This document shows, in pieces, positions 44,358 through 51,984 of a DNA stretch of 64,000 nucleotides. Position 1 is the stretch's first letter. Each line of letters starts with the position of its first letter. The notes below the pieces were generated by a model. It saw only the letters and a program-made list of their open reading frames with translations, had not been told where the DNA came from and did no database searches. The DNA is taken from NCBI RefSeq assembly GCF_000412675.1, contig NC_021505.1, forward strand, positions 4,334,501 to 4,398,500. Reading direction: 5' to 3'. The translations under genes and the position numbers were made by a program. The DNA is from Pseudomonas putida NBRC 14164 (lineage in GTDB: Bacteria; Pseudomonadota; Gammaproteobacteria; Pseudomonadales; Pseudomonadaceae).

Positions 44358-45362
44358 TTACGGCATCTGTTTAATCAACAATTGTGCCACTTGCACGGCG
44401 TTGAGCGCGGCGCCTTTGCGCACGTTGTCGGTGGTCAGCCAGAGGTTGAGCTGCTGGTCTTCATCAACACCGTGACGTACACGACCAACATAGACCACGT
44501 CTTGGCCCACTGCGTCACCGACCGGGGTCGGATAATCATCACGTTCCACCAGCTCGACACTATCAGCTGCCTCCAGTGCCTGGTTGACCGCTGCCAGGTC
44601 GACCGGGCGACGGCTCTGCACGGCCACACTGAAGCTATCGCCGAAAAACACCGGGACTTGAACGCAGCTCACGGAAATCTTCAATTCAGGCATGCCCAGC
44701 AGCACGCGCAACTCGCTGACCAGGCGGCGCTCCGGCGCGGTATGGCCTTGCTCATCGGCGGCCCCCACCTGGGCCAGCAGGTTGAATGCCACCTGGCGGT
44801 CGAAGAAACGCGGCTCCAGTGGCCGGGCATTGAGCAGTTCGGCCGTTTGCCGGGCCAGTTCGCTGACCGCTTCGCGGCCTTGCGCGGACACCGCCAGCGA
44901 CGCCATCACCTGCACCCGCTCAATGTCCAGCAGGCCCTTGAGCGGTGCCAGCGCGACCGCCACGGCAACCGCGGCCGAGCATGGGCTGACGATGCGCGCC
45001 GGCAGCGTCAGGCCGGCCAGGCGCTCTGCGTTGGCTTCTGGCACCAGGGCCAGGGCGTCGTCCAGGCCACCAGACAGGTCGATGACCGTGCAGCCCGCCT
45101 GCAGCGCCTTGCTGGCGAAGCTGCGGCTGACTGCGGCGCCAGTGGCGAAGAAGGCCAGCTTGACCTGGGCAAAGTCGAAGCTGTCCACTTCACGCACCTT
45201 GAGCTTCTTGCCGGCGAACATCACGCTGCTGCCTGCCGACTCCATGCTGGCCAGCAGGTGCAGGGTGGCGACCGGGAACGCGAGTTCTTCGAGGATCTGC
45301 ACCAAGGCTTCACCGACGCTGCCGGTGGCGCCGACGACGGCAATGTCCAAAGGGTGTGTCAT
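44358..45362 (-). CDS. USG-1-like aspartate-semialdehyde dehydrogenase paralogue
   Basis: 334 residues. NAD(P)-binding start IAVVGATGSVGEALVQIL and overall length match aspartate-semialdehyde dehydrogenase. Cys128 (IVSPCSAAV) lies where the catalytic cysteine belongs, but the general-base histidine of the family (VPVFYGHSEA) is Asp242 here (VPVFFGDSFS). This is the USG-1 paralogue often found between fimV and asd; it probably lacks dehydrogenase activity. Function unknown. Asd itself is the next gene upstream. Confidence 0.85.
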   Translation of the reverse strand: MTHPLDIAVVGATGSVGEALVQILEELAFPVATLHLLASMESAGSSVMFAGKKLKVREVDSFDFAQVKLAFFATGAAVSRSFASKALQAGCTVIDLSGGLDDALALVPEANAERLAGLTLPARIVSPCSAAVAVAVALAPLKGLLDIERVQVMASLAVSAQGREAVSELARQTAELLNARPLEPRFFDRQVAFNLLAQVGAADEQGHTAPERRLVSELRVLLGMPELKISVSCVQVPVFFGDSFSVAVQSRRPVDLAAVNQALEAADSVELVERDDYPTPVGDAVGQDVVYVGRVRHGVDEDQQLNLWLTTDNVRKGAALNAVQVAQLLIKQMP

Positions 45363-45496
45363 GGTAGGGATCCTCTTGCAGAAAACGGCGGGGGCGGCAC
45401 TTTACTCGGATTGTAGGAGTTTGTCTGTGCTGGCCGTATCTTCGTCGCTGTGGGTTGCGTGAGGGCTAGCGGGGATGGCTTGGGATTTGCGGTGTT

Positions 45497-45536
45497 TGTG
45501 AGATCGAGCGCCGCCCGCGCGGCGCTCGATCTCACA
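45497..45536. repeat. Perfect 18-bp inverted repeat, copy 2 of a dispersed palindrome
   Basis: Left arm 45497-45514 and right arm 45519-45536 around a 4-base loop. It is the reverse complement of the copy at 4577-4618, with identity continuing into CAGGCGCTGAAA on the right. It lies between the usg start and the asd terminator. Confidence 0.85.
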
Positions 45537-45562
45537 GGCGCTGAAACCCTCACCCCCGAACA

Positions 45563-45597
45563 CAAAAAAACCCGCGCTGTCGCCAGCGCGGGTTTTT
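45563..45597 (-). terminator. Intrinsic terminator of asd
   Basis: ACCCGCGCTG TCGC CAGCGCGGGT (45570-45593), a perfect 10-bp stem. On the minus strand a T7 run follows. It begins about 17 bases beyond the asd stop. Confidence 0.95.
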
Positions 45598-45613
45598 AGT
45601 CAAAGCAGAACGA

Positions 45614-46726
45614 TCAACGCTCCAGCAGAATCCGCAGCATGCGGCGCAGCGGTTCGGCAGCGCCCCACAGCAGCTGGTCACCCACGGTGAAAGCGCCCAG
45701 GTACTGCGAGCCCATGTTCAGCTTGCGCAGGCGGCCAACCGGAATATTCAAGGTGCCGGTGACCTTGGTTGGGCTCAGTTCCTGCATGCTGATTTCACGC
45801 TGGTTCGGCACCAGTTTCACCCAAGGGTTGTGCTGGCTGATCATGCCTTCGATGTCGGCGATCGGCACATCCTTGTTCAGCTTGATGGTCAGCGCCTGGC
45901 TGTGGCAACGCATGGCGCCGATGCGCACGCAGATGCCGTCGACCGGGATCGGGCTCTTGAAGCGGCCGAGGATCTTGTTGGTCTCGGCCTGGGCCTTCCA
46001 CTCTTCACGGCTCTGGCCGTTCGGCAGTTCCTTGTCGATCCACGGGATCAGGCTACCCGCCAGTGGCACGCCAAAGTTCTCGGTCGGGAAGGCTTCGCTG
46101 CGCATGGCTTCGGCGACCTTGCGGTCGATGTCGAGGATGGCGCTGGCCGGGTTGGCCAGGTCGTCGGCGACGGCGGCGTGGGTGGCACCCATCTGCTTGA
46201 TCAGCTCGCGCATGTTCTGCGCGCCGGCACCCGAGGCTGCCTGGTAGGTCATGGCGCTCATCCACTCGACCAGGCCGGCTTCAAACAGGCCACCCAGGCC
46301 CATCAGCATCAGGCTGACGGTGCAGTTGCCGCCGATGTAGTTCTTGGTACCGGCGTCCAGCTGCTGGTCGATGACCTTGCGGTTGACCGGGTCGAGGACG
46401 ATCACGGCGTCATCCTGCATACGCAGGGACGAGGCAGCATCGATCCAGTAACCCTGCCAGCCGGCTTCACGCAGCTTGGGGAAGACCTCGTTGGTATAGT
46501 CGCCGCCCTGGCAGGTCAGGATAACGTCGAGGGTCTTGAGTTCTTCAATCGAATACGCGTCCTTGAGCGGCGCTGTATCCTTGCCCACGTTCGGGCCTTG
46601 GCCACCCACGTTGGAAGTAGTGAAGAACACCGGCTCGATAAGGTCGAAATCCTGCTCCTCCAGCATCCGCTGCATGAGCACGGAACCGACCATACCGCGC
46701 CAACCGATCAGACCTACACGTTTCAT
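45614..46726 (-). CDS. asd: Aspartate-semialdehyde dehydrogenase
   Basis: 370 residues. It reduces aspartyl phosphate on the path to lysine, threonine, methionine and diaminopimelate. Evidence: MKRVGLIGWRGMVGSVLMQR, the catalytic cysteine in YIGGNCTVSLML, QAASGAGAQNM, and the catalytic histidine in RCHSQALTIKL. Length is that of the gammaproteobacterial class. It has its own terminator and a 63-base gap to leuB. Confidence 0.97.
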   Translation of the reverse strand: MKRVGLIGWRGMVGSVLMQRMLEEQDFDLIEPVFFTTSNVGGQGPNVGKDTAPLKDAYSIEELKTLDVILTCQGGDYTNEVFPKLREAGWQGYWIDAASSLRMQDDAVIVLDPVNRKVIDQQLDAGTKNYIGGNCTVSLMLMGLGGLFEAGLVEWMSAMTYQAASGAGAQNMRELIKQMGATHAAVADDLANPASAILDIDRKVAEAMRSEAFPTENFGVPLAGSLIPWIDKELPNGQSREEWKAQAETNKILGRFKSPIPVDGICVRIGAMRCHSQALTIKLNKDVPIADIEGMISQHNPWVKLVPNQREISMQELSPTKVTGTLNIPVGRLRKLNMGSQYLGAFTVGDQLLWGAAEPLRRMLRILLER

Positions 46727-46789
46727 CGCAACTACACCTTTGCTAAAAGTGGGCCGCCACCGGGAATTTTGGGTGGCGGGCCAGAGAGA

Positions 46790-47872
46790 TTACAGATTCC
46801 GCAGCGCTGCGACTACTGCGTCGCCCATTTCCTGCGTACCAACTTTACGGCAGCCTTCAGAGAAGATGTCGCCGGTGCGAAGGCCCTGGTCCAGAACCAG
46901 GCTGACGGCCTTCTCGATCGTCTCGGCAGCAGCCGACTGATTGAAGCTGTAACGCAGCATCATCGACACCGACAGGATGGTCGCCAGCGGGTTGGCGATG
47001 CCAAGGCCGGCGATGTCCGGTGCCGAGCCGTGGCACGGCTCGTACATGCCCTTGTTGTCGGCATCCAGCGATGCAGAAGGCAGCATGCCGATGGAACCGG
47101 TCAGCATGGAAGCTTCATCCGACAGAATGTCACCGAACATGTTGTCGGTCACCATCACGTCGAACTGCTTGGGTGCACGTACCAGCTGCATGGCAGCGTT
47201 GTCGACGTACATGTGGCTCAGTTCAACATCCGGATAGTCCTTGGCCACGTCTTCGACCACTTCACGCCACAGCTGGCTGGACGCCAGGACGTTGGCCTTG
47301 TCCACCGAGCACAGCTTCTTGCCGCGCACACGGGCCATGTCGAAGCCGACACGGGCAATGCGGCGCACTTCGCTTTCGCTGTACGGCAGGGTGTCGTAGG
47401 CCTGGCGCTCGCCGCCTTCCAGCTCGCGCTGGCCACGCGGGGCACCGAAGTAGATACCACCGGTCAGCTCACGGACGATGAGGATGTCCAGGCCCGAAAC
47501 GATTTCCGGCTTCAGCGACGAGGCATCGGCCAGTTGCGGGTAGAGGATGGCCGGGCGCAGGTTGGCGAACAGGCCCAGTTGCGAACGGATTTTCAGCAGG
47601 CCGCGCTCCGGGCGGATGTCACGCTCGATCTTGTCCCACTTCGGGCCACCCACGGCGCCCAGCAGCACGGCATCGGCCTTGCGCGCACGCTCCAGGGTTT
47701 CGTCGGCCAGCGGCACGCCGTGCTTGTCGATGGCGGCGCCACCGATCACGTCGTGCTCCAGGCTGAAGCCGAGCTGGAACTTGTCGTTGGCCAGTTCCAG
47801 CACCTTGACCGCTTCGGCCATGATTTCCGGGCCGATACCGTCACCTGGGAGAATCAGAATCTGCTTGCTCAT
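46790..47872 (-). CDS. leuB: 3-isopropylmalate dehydrogenase
   Basis: 360 residues. It oxidises and decarboxylates 3-isopropylmalate in leucine synthesis, using NAD. Motifs: ILPGDGIGPEI at the N-terminus, GAVGGPKWD, ERGLLKIRSQLGLFANLRP, VRELTGGIYFG, VDKANVL and the late GSAPDIAGLGIANP. Separated from leuC-leuD by a methyltransferase gene, as in other Pseudomonas. Confidence 0.97.
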   Translation of the reverse strand: MSKQILILPGDGIGPEIMAEAVKVLELANDKFQLGFSLEHDVIGGAAIDKHGVPLADETLERARKADAVLLGAVGGPKWDKIERDIRPERGLLKIRSQLGLFANLRPAILYPQLADASSLKPEIVSGLDILIVRELTGGIYFGAPRGQRELEGGERQAYDTLPYSESEVRRIARVGFDMARVRGKKLCSVDKANVLASSQLWREVVEDVAKDYPDVELSHMYVDNAAMQLVRAPKQFDVMVTDNMFGDILSDEASMLTGSIGMLPSASLDADNKGMYEPCHGSAPDIAGLGIANPLATILSVSMMLRYSFNQSAAAETIEKAVSLVLDQGLRTGDIFSEGCRKVGTQEMGDAVVAALRNL

Positions 47873-47926
47873 GCTTTCCTCTATCCATTCACGCGGTGCG
47901 GCCAGACGGGCCCCACCGAAAAGTGC

Positions 47927-48691
47927 TTAACGCTCGGCCCACAACACCAGCACATCGGTGCTGAACGAGCCATCGGCCTCGATCTGGTAATACTGCCGTA
48001 CTTCTTCACCCATGGCTTGCTGCAATTGGCGGATGGCCACGCGCATCGGCTCGGGGGTGCGCATGCGCTCGACCCAGCTGGTGAACTCCAGGCGCAGCGG
48101 CTGGCGCGTGTGGCTGCGCACATGCAGGCCGGCTTCGCTGACCTGGCGCTGCCATTCGGCGGCGGAGTAATCGCGCACATGGCTGGTGTCGCGCAGCACT
48201 TCGACCGTTTGCAGGTAGGTGTCGAGCAGCGGGCTGCCCGGCGACATCACATCGATGAACGCTGCCACGCCGCCTGGCTTGAGCACCCGGCGTACTTCGC
48301 GCAGGGCCAGGCCCAGGTCGCTCCAGTGGTGGGCCGAGTAGCGGCTGAAGACGAAGTCGAACGTGGCATCGGCGAACGGCAGGCGTTCGGCGGCGCCGCG
48401 CTCGGTGGTGATATTGGCCAGGCCGCGATCGGCGGCGGCGCTGGCGACCACGTCGAGCATGGATTGCGAAAGGTCGTAGGCGACCACCTCGGCAACCAGC
48501 GGGGCGACGTGGAAACTGACATGACCGGCACCGCAACCCAGGTCCAGCACGCGGGCATGCGCCTGCCCCGCCAGCTCGGCCTGCAACAGGGCGAATTCAC
48601 TGCCCTGGGCGTGCACGGCGCTGCTGAGGTAGGCGCTGGCCTGTTCGCCGAACTGGCGCTGGACCACGTCGGTGTGTTGGGTGCTGGTCAT
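47927..48691 (-). CDS. SAM-dependent methyltransferase (class I, UbiE/YcgJ-like)
   Basis: 254 residues from ATG 48691 (MTSTQHTDVVQRQFGEQASA). The class I methyltransferase fold is shown by VLDLGCGAGHVSFHVAPL (motif I, about 48-65), VVAYDLSQSMLD (acidic end of beta-2), LPFADATFDFVFSRYSAHHW and VLKPGGVAAFIDV. It sits inside the leuC-leuD-leuB run but is not a leucine enzyme. Trans-aconitate methyltransferase is one candidate, since aconitate-like acids meet LeuCD chemistry, but the sequence does not prove it. Confidence 0.88.
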   Translation of the reverse strand: MTSTQHTDVVQRQFGEQASAYLSSAVHAQGSEFALLQAELAGQAHARVLDLGCGAGHVSFHVAPLVAEVVAYDLSQSMLDVVASAAADRGLANITTERGAAERLPFADATFDFVFSRYSAHHWSDLGLALREVRRVLKPGGVAAFIDVMSPGSPLLDTYLQTVEVLRDTSHVRDYSAAEWQRQVSEAGLHVRSHTRQPLRLEFTSWVERMRTPEPMRVAIRQLQQAMGEEVRQYYQIEADGSFSTDVLVLWAER

Positions 48692-48723
48692 GTCTAAATC
48701 CTTTTGGTCTTGGGTTGTTTCTA

Positions 48724-48820
48724 CTGGCCCTATCGCCGGCAAGCCAGCTCCCACAGGGAACCAACAGCATTCAGGCCTGTGGTGACCCTTTGGGAGCTGG
48801 CTTGCCGGCGATGAGGCCAG
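48724..48820. repeat. REP pair, GCCGGCAAGCCAGC type
   Basis: CTGGCCCTATCGCCGGCAAG then CCAGCTCCCACAGGG faces the complement ending CGATGAGGCCAG. One arm has CCCTTTGGGAG instead of CCTGTGGGAG. It lies between leuD and the methyltransferase gene. Confidence 0.9.
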
Positions 48821-48838
48821 CAAACTCACCTACATCAC

Positions 48839-49483
48839 TCAGGCATCACGGAACAGCCAAGGCTGGCTGGCGCGGTGCTTGCCTTCGAAGGCCTTGATCG
48901 CATCGCTGTCCTGCAGGGTCAGGCCGATATCGTCCAGGCCGTTGAGCAGGCAGTGTTTGCGGAACGCATCGATCTCGAAGTGCAGCACCTTGCCATCCGG
49001 GCGGGTCACCGCCTGCGCTTGCAGGTCGACGGTCAGCTGGTAGCCCGGGTTGGCTTCAACCTGCTTGAACAGCTCGTCCACTTCTTCATCGCTGAGGATG
49101 ATCGGCAACAGGCCGTTCTTGAAGCTGTTGTTGAAGAAGATGTCGGCAAAGCTCGGCGCAATGATGCTGCGGAAGCCGTACTCATCCAGTGCCCACGGGG
49201 CGTGCTCACGGCTGGAGCCGCAACCGAAGTTCTCCCGCGCCAGCAACACGCTGGCACCCTGGTAGCGTTCGTGGTTGAGCACGAAATCCTGGTTGACCGG
49301 GCGCTTGCTGTTGTCCTGGTACGGCTGGCCCACGTCCAGGTAACGCCATTCGTCGAACAGATTGGGGCCAAAACCTGTGCGCTTGATCGACTTCAAGAAC
49401 TGCTTGGGGATGATCTGGTCGGTGTCGACGTTGGCACGGTCCAACGGCGCGACGAGGCCAGTGTGCTGGGTAAAGGCTTTCAT
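48839..49483 (-). CDS. leuD: 3-isopropylmalate dehydratase small subunit
   Basis: 214 residues from ATG 49483, overlapping the leuC stop by 4 bases. The aconitase swivelling domain is seen in DTDQIIPKQFLKSI, ENFGCGSSREHAPWAL and SFADIFFNNSFKNGLLPI. Pairs with LeuC to isomerise 2- to 3-isopropylmalate. Confidence 0.97.
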   Translation of the reverse strand: MKAFTQHTGLVAPLDRANVDTDQIIPKQFLKSIKRTGFGPNLFDEWRYLDVGQPYQDNSKRPVNQDFVLNHERYQGASVLLARENFGCGSSREHAPWALDEYGFRSIIAPSFADIFFNNSFKNGLLPIILSDEEVDELFKQVEANPGYQLTVDLQAQAVTRPDGKVLHFEIDAFRKHCLLNGLDDIGLTLQDSDAIKAFEGKHRASQPWLFRDA

Positions 49484-50913
49484 GCTGCGCTCCCTTGGAT
49501 CAACTCGCGGACATCGATGAAGTGGCCGGTCACCGCGGCAGCGGCCGCCATGGCCGGGCTGACCAGGTGGGTACGGCCACCGGCGCCCTGACGGCCTTCG
49601 AAGTTGCGGTTGGAGGTGGACGCACAGTGCTCGCCGCTCTCCAGGCGGTCCGGGTTCATCGCCAGGCACATCGAACAGCCTGGCTCACGCCATTCGAAAC
49701 CGGCTTCGACAAAGATCTTGTCCAGGCCTTCGCGCTCGGCCTGGGCCTTGACCAGGCCCGAGCCCGGCACGACGATGGCTTGCTTGACGGTAGCGGCTAC
49801 CTTGCGGCCCTTGGCGATTTCGGCCGCGGCGCGCAGGTCTTCGATACGCGAGTTGGTGCACGAGCCGATGAACACGCGGTCCAGCTGGATATCGGTGATC
49901 GCCTGGTTGGCGGTCAGGCCCATGTACTTCAAGGCACGCTCGATCGAACCACGCTTGACCAGGTCGGCTTCGGCAGCCGGGTCCGGCACGCGCTGGTCGA
50001 CGGCCAACACCATCTCGGGCGAAGTGCCCCAGCTGACTTGTGGCTTGATCTGGCTGGCATCCAGCTCGACCACGGTGTCGAACACGGCATCGTCATCCGA
50101 CACCAGGTCTTTCCACGACTCGACCGCTTGCTTCCACTGCTCGCCCTTCGGCGCATACGGGCGGCCTTCGACGTAGGCAACGGTGGTGGCGTCAGTGGCC
50201 ACCAGGCCCACACGGGCACCGGCCTCGATGGACATGTTGCAGATGGTCATGCGGCCTTCCATCGACAATTCGCGGATGGCGCTGCCGGCGAACTCCATGG
50301 CGTGGCCGTTGCCACCGGCGGTGCCGATCTTGCCGATCACGGCCAGGACGATGTCCTTGGCGGTAACGCCGGCAGGCAATTGGCCTTCCACGCGCACCAG
50401 CATGTTCTTCATCTTCTTGGCGACCAGGCACTGGGTGGCGAGCACGTGCTCAACCTCGGAAGTGCCAATGCCGTGGGCCAAGGCACCGAAGGCGCCATGG
50501 GTGGAGGTGTGCGAGTCGCCGCAGACCACGGTCATGCCAGGCAAGGTGGCCCCCTGCTCCGGGCTGATGACGTGGACGATGCCTTGGCGTTCGTCATTCA
50601 TCTTGAATTCGACGATGCCGTACTCGTCACAGTTTTCGTCAAGGGTCTGCACCTGCAGGCGCGACACCTGGTCGACGATGGCCTCGATACCGCCCTTGCG
50701 CTCTGGCGTGGTCGGCACGTTGTGGTCGGGGGTGGCGATGTTGGTGTCGATGCGCCACGGTTTGCGGTTGGCCAGGCGCAGGCCTTCGAAGGCCTGGGGC
50801 GACGTCACTTCGTGGATGATGTGGCGGTCGATGTAGATCAAGGACGAGCCGTCATCACGGCGCTTGACCTCATGGGCTTCCCAGAGTTTGTCGTAGAGCG
50901 TTTTGCCAGCCAT
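49480..50913 (-). CDS. leuC: 3-isopropylmalate dehydratase large subunit
   Basis: 477 residues from ATG 50913 with GAGGA eight bases upstream (MAGKTLYDKLWEAHEV). Aconitase family with a labile 4Fe-4S cluster; the cysteines are in FIGSCTNSRIEDL and GCSMCLAMNPD. Also DSHTSTHGAFGALAHGIGTSE. First gene of leuC-leuD-methyltransferase-leuB, divergent from the LysR regulator. Confidence 0.97.
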   Translation of the reverse strand: MAGKTLYDKLWEAHEVKRRDDGSSLIYIDRHIIHEVTSPQAFEGLRLANRKPWRIDTNIATPDHNVPTTPERKGGIEAIVDQVSRLQVQTLDENCDEYGIVEFKMNDERQGIVHVISPEQGATLPGMTVVCGDSHTSTHGAFGALAHGIGTSEVEHVLATQCLVAKKMKNMLVRVEGQLPAGVTAKDIVLAVIGKIGTAGGNGHAMEFAGSAIRELSMEGRMTICNMSIEAGARVGLVATDATTVAYVEGRPYAPKGEQWKQAVESWKDLVSDDDAVFDTVVELDASQIKPQVSWGTSPEMVLAVDQRVPDPAAEADLVKRGSIERALKYMGLTANQAITDIQLDRVFIGSCTNSRIEDLRAAAEIAKGRKVAATVKQAIVVPGSGLVKAQAEREGLDKIFVEAGFEWREPGCSMCLAMNPDRLESGEHCASTSNRNFEGRQGAGGRTHLVSPAMAAAAAVTGHFIDVRELIQGSAA

Positions 50914-50986
50914 CAGACTGTTCCTCATCAGCGTCTTTCTATGCCAAAGACCCCTTGGCTTGTACGGACGATGCTAGGGGGTTAGA

Positions 50987-50999
50987 TTGAATAACTCAA
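50987..50999. promoter_or_regulatory. T-N11-A LysR-type binding site between leuC and lysR
   Basis: TTGAATAACTCAA is a T-N11-A motif with perfect TTGA/TCAA arms, in the A+T-rich centre of the 131-base divergent intergenic region, 46 bases before the lysR start and about 75 before leuC. Typical place for a LysR regulator to control itself and leuC. Confidence 0.6.
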
Positions 51000-51044
51000 A
51001 TTCATAATTTTTATGCTTTGGATAACCCAAAGGAATACGACTAC

Positions 51045-51923
51045 ATGGACCTGGCCAACCTCAGTGCCTTTATCGCCATTGCCGAAACCGGCAGCTTTTC
51101 CGGGGCTGCCGAACGGCTGTTCCTGACCCAGCCGGCCATCAGCAAACGCATCGCCGGGCTGGAGCAGCAACTGGGGGTGCGCCTGTTCGACCGGCTGGGC
51201 CGCGAGGTGACTTTGACCGAGGCCGGGCGCGCCCTGCTGCCACGGGCCTACCAGATCCTCAATGTCCTTGATGATACCCGACGCGCCCTGACCAATCTGA
51301 CCGGGGCCGTGAGCGGTCGTCTGACCCTGGCCACCAGCCACCACATCGGCCTGCACCGCCTGCCGCCACTGCTGCGGGCGTTCACCCGCCAGTACCCGGC
51401 CGTGGCGCTGGATATTCAGTTTCTGGATTCCGAACAGGCCTACGACGAAATTCTGCATGGCCGCGCCGAAATTGCCGTGATCACCCTGGCGCCCGACCCG
51501 CATCACCTGGTCAAAGCCGTGCCGGTGTGGGACGACGCCCTGGACTTCGTCGCCGCCCCCGAGCACCCGCTGGCCAACAACCATGAGGTCAGCCTGGCGG
51601 ATGTCGCCCGCCACCCGGCGGTATTCCCTGGCGGCAACACCTTCACCCACCATATCGTCCAGCGCCTGTTCGAAAGCCAGGGCCTTACGCCGAACATCGC
51701 CATGAGCACCAACTACCTGGAAACCATCAAGATGATGGTGTCGATCGGCCTGGCCTGGAGCGTATTGCCGCGCACCATGCTCGACGAACAGGTTGCACCC
51801 ATCGCCTTGCCGGGCATACAGCTGTCGCGCCAGCTAGGCTACATTCTGCATACGGAGCGAACGCTATCGAACGCGGCCAGGGCATTCATGGCCCTGCTCG
51901 ACAGCCACGCAGGGCCCGCCTGA
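51045..51923 (+). CDS. LysR-family regulator, probable activator of leuCDB
   Basis: 292 residues from ATG 51045, which has AAAGGA nine bases upstream; a TTG at 51018 is also in frame but unlikely. The N-terminal winged helix (LSAFIAIAETGSFSGAAERL through TQPAISKRIAGLEQQLGVRL) and the C-terminal effector domain of periplasmic-binding type are complete. Divergence from leuC and a shared T-N11-A site point to control of leucine synthesis. The effector may be a pathway intermediate such as 2-isopropylmalate; that is inference. Confidence 0.9.
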   Translation: MDLANLSAFIAIAETGSFSGAAERLFLTQPAISKRIAGLEQQLGVRLFDRLGREVTLTEAGRALLPRAYQILNVLDDTRRALTNLTGAVSGRLTLATSHHIGLHRLPPLLRAFTRQYPAVALDIQFLDSEQAYDEILHGRAEIAVITLAPDPHHLVKAVPVWDDALDFVAAPEHPLANNHEVSLADVARHPAVFPGGNTFTHHIVQRLFESQGLTPNIAMSTNYLETIKMMVSIGLAWSVLPRTMLDEQVAPIALPGIQLSRQLGYILHTERTLSNAARAFMALLDSHAGPA

Positions 51924-51984
51924 CCGGCCGTCAGCCCGGTACTTCCAATTCAAGGACGCGTCATACGCCAAAGGTCTGGTACCG

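Noticed and set aside
41404..44475. A very long open frame on the + strand opposite fimV, and similar ones opposite pepN (15625-18390), asd-leuB (45830-48697), fadH (24820-26913), the RND gene (11697-13928) and batB (1028-2893)
   Set aside because: They are antisense mirrors of strongly recognisable genes in GC-rich DNA, with Arg/Gln/His-rich composition and no domain or consistent SD.
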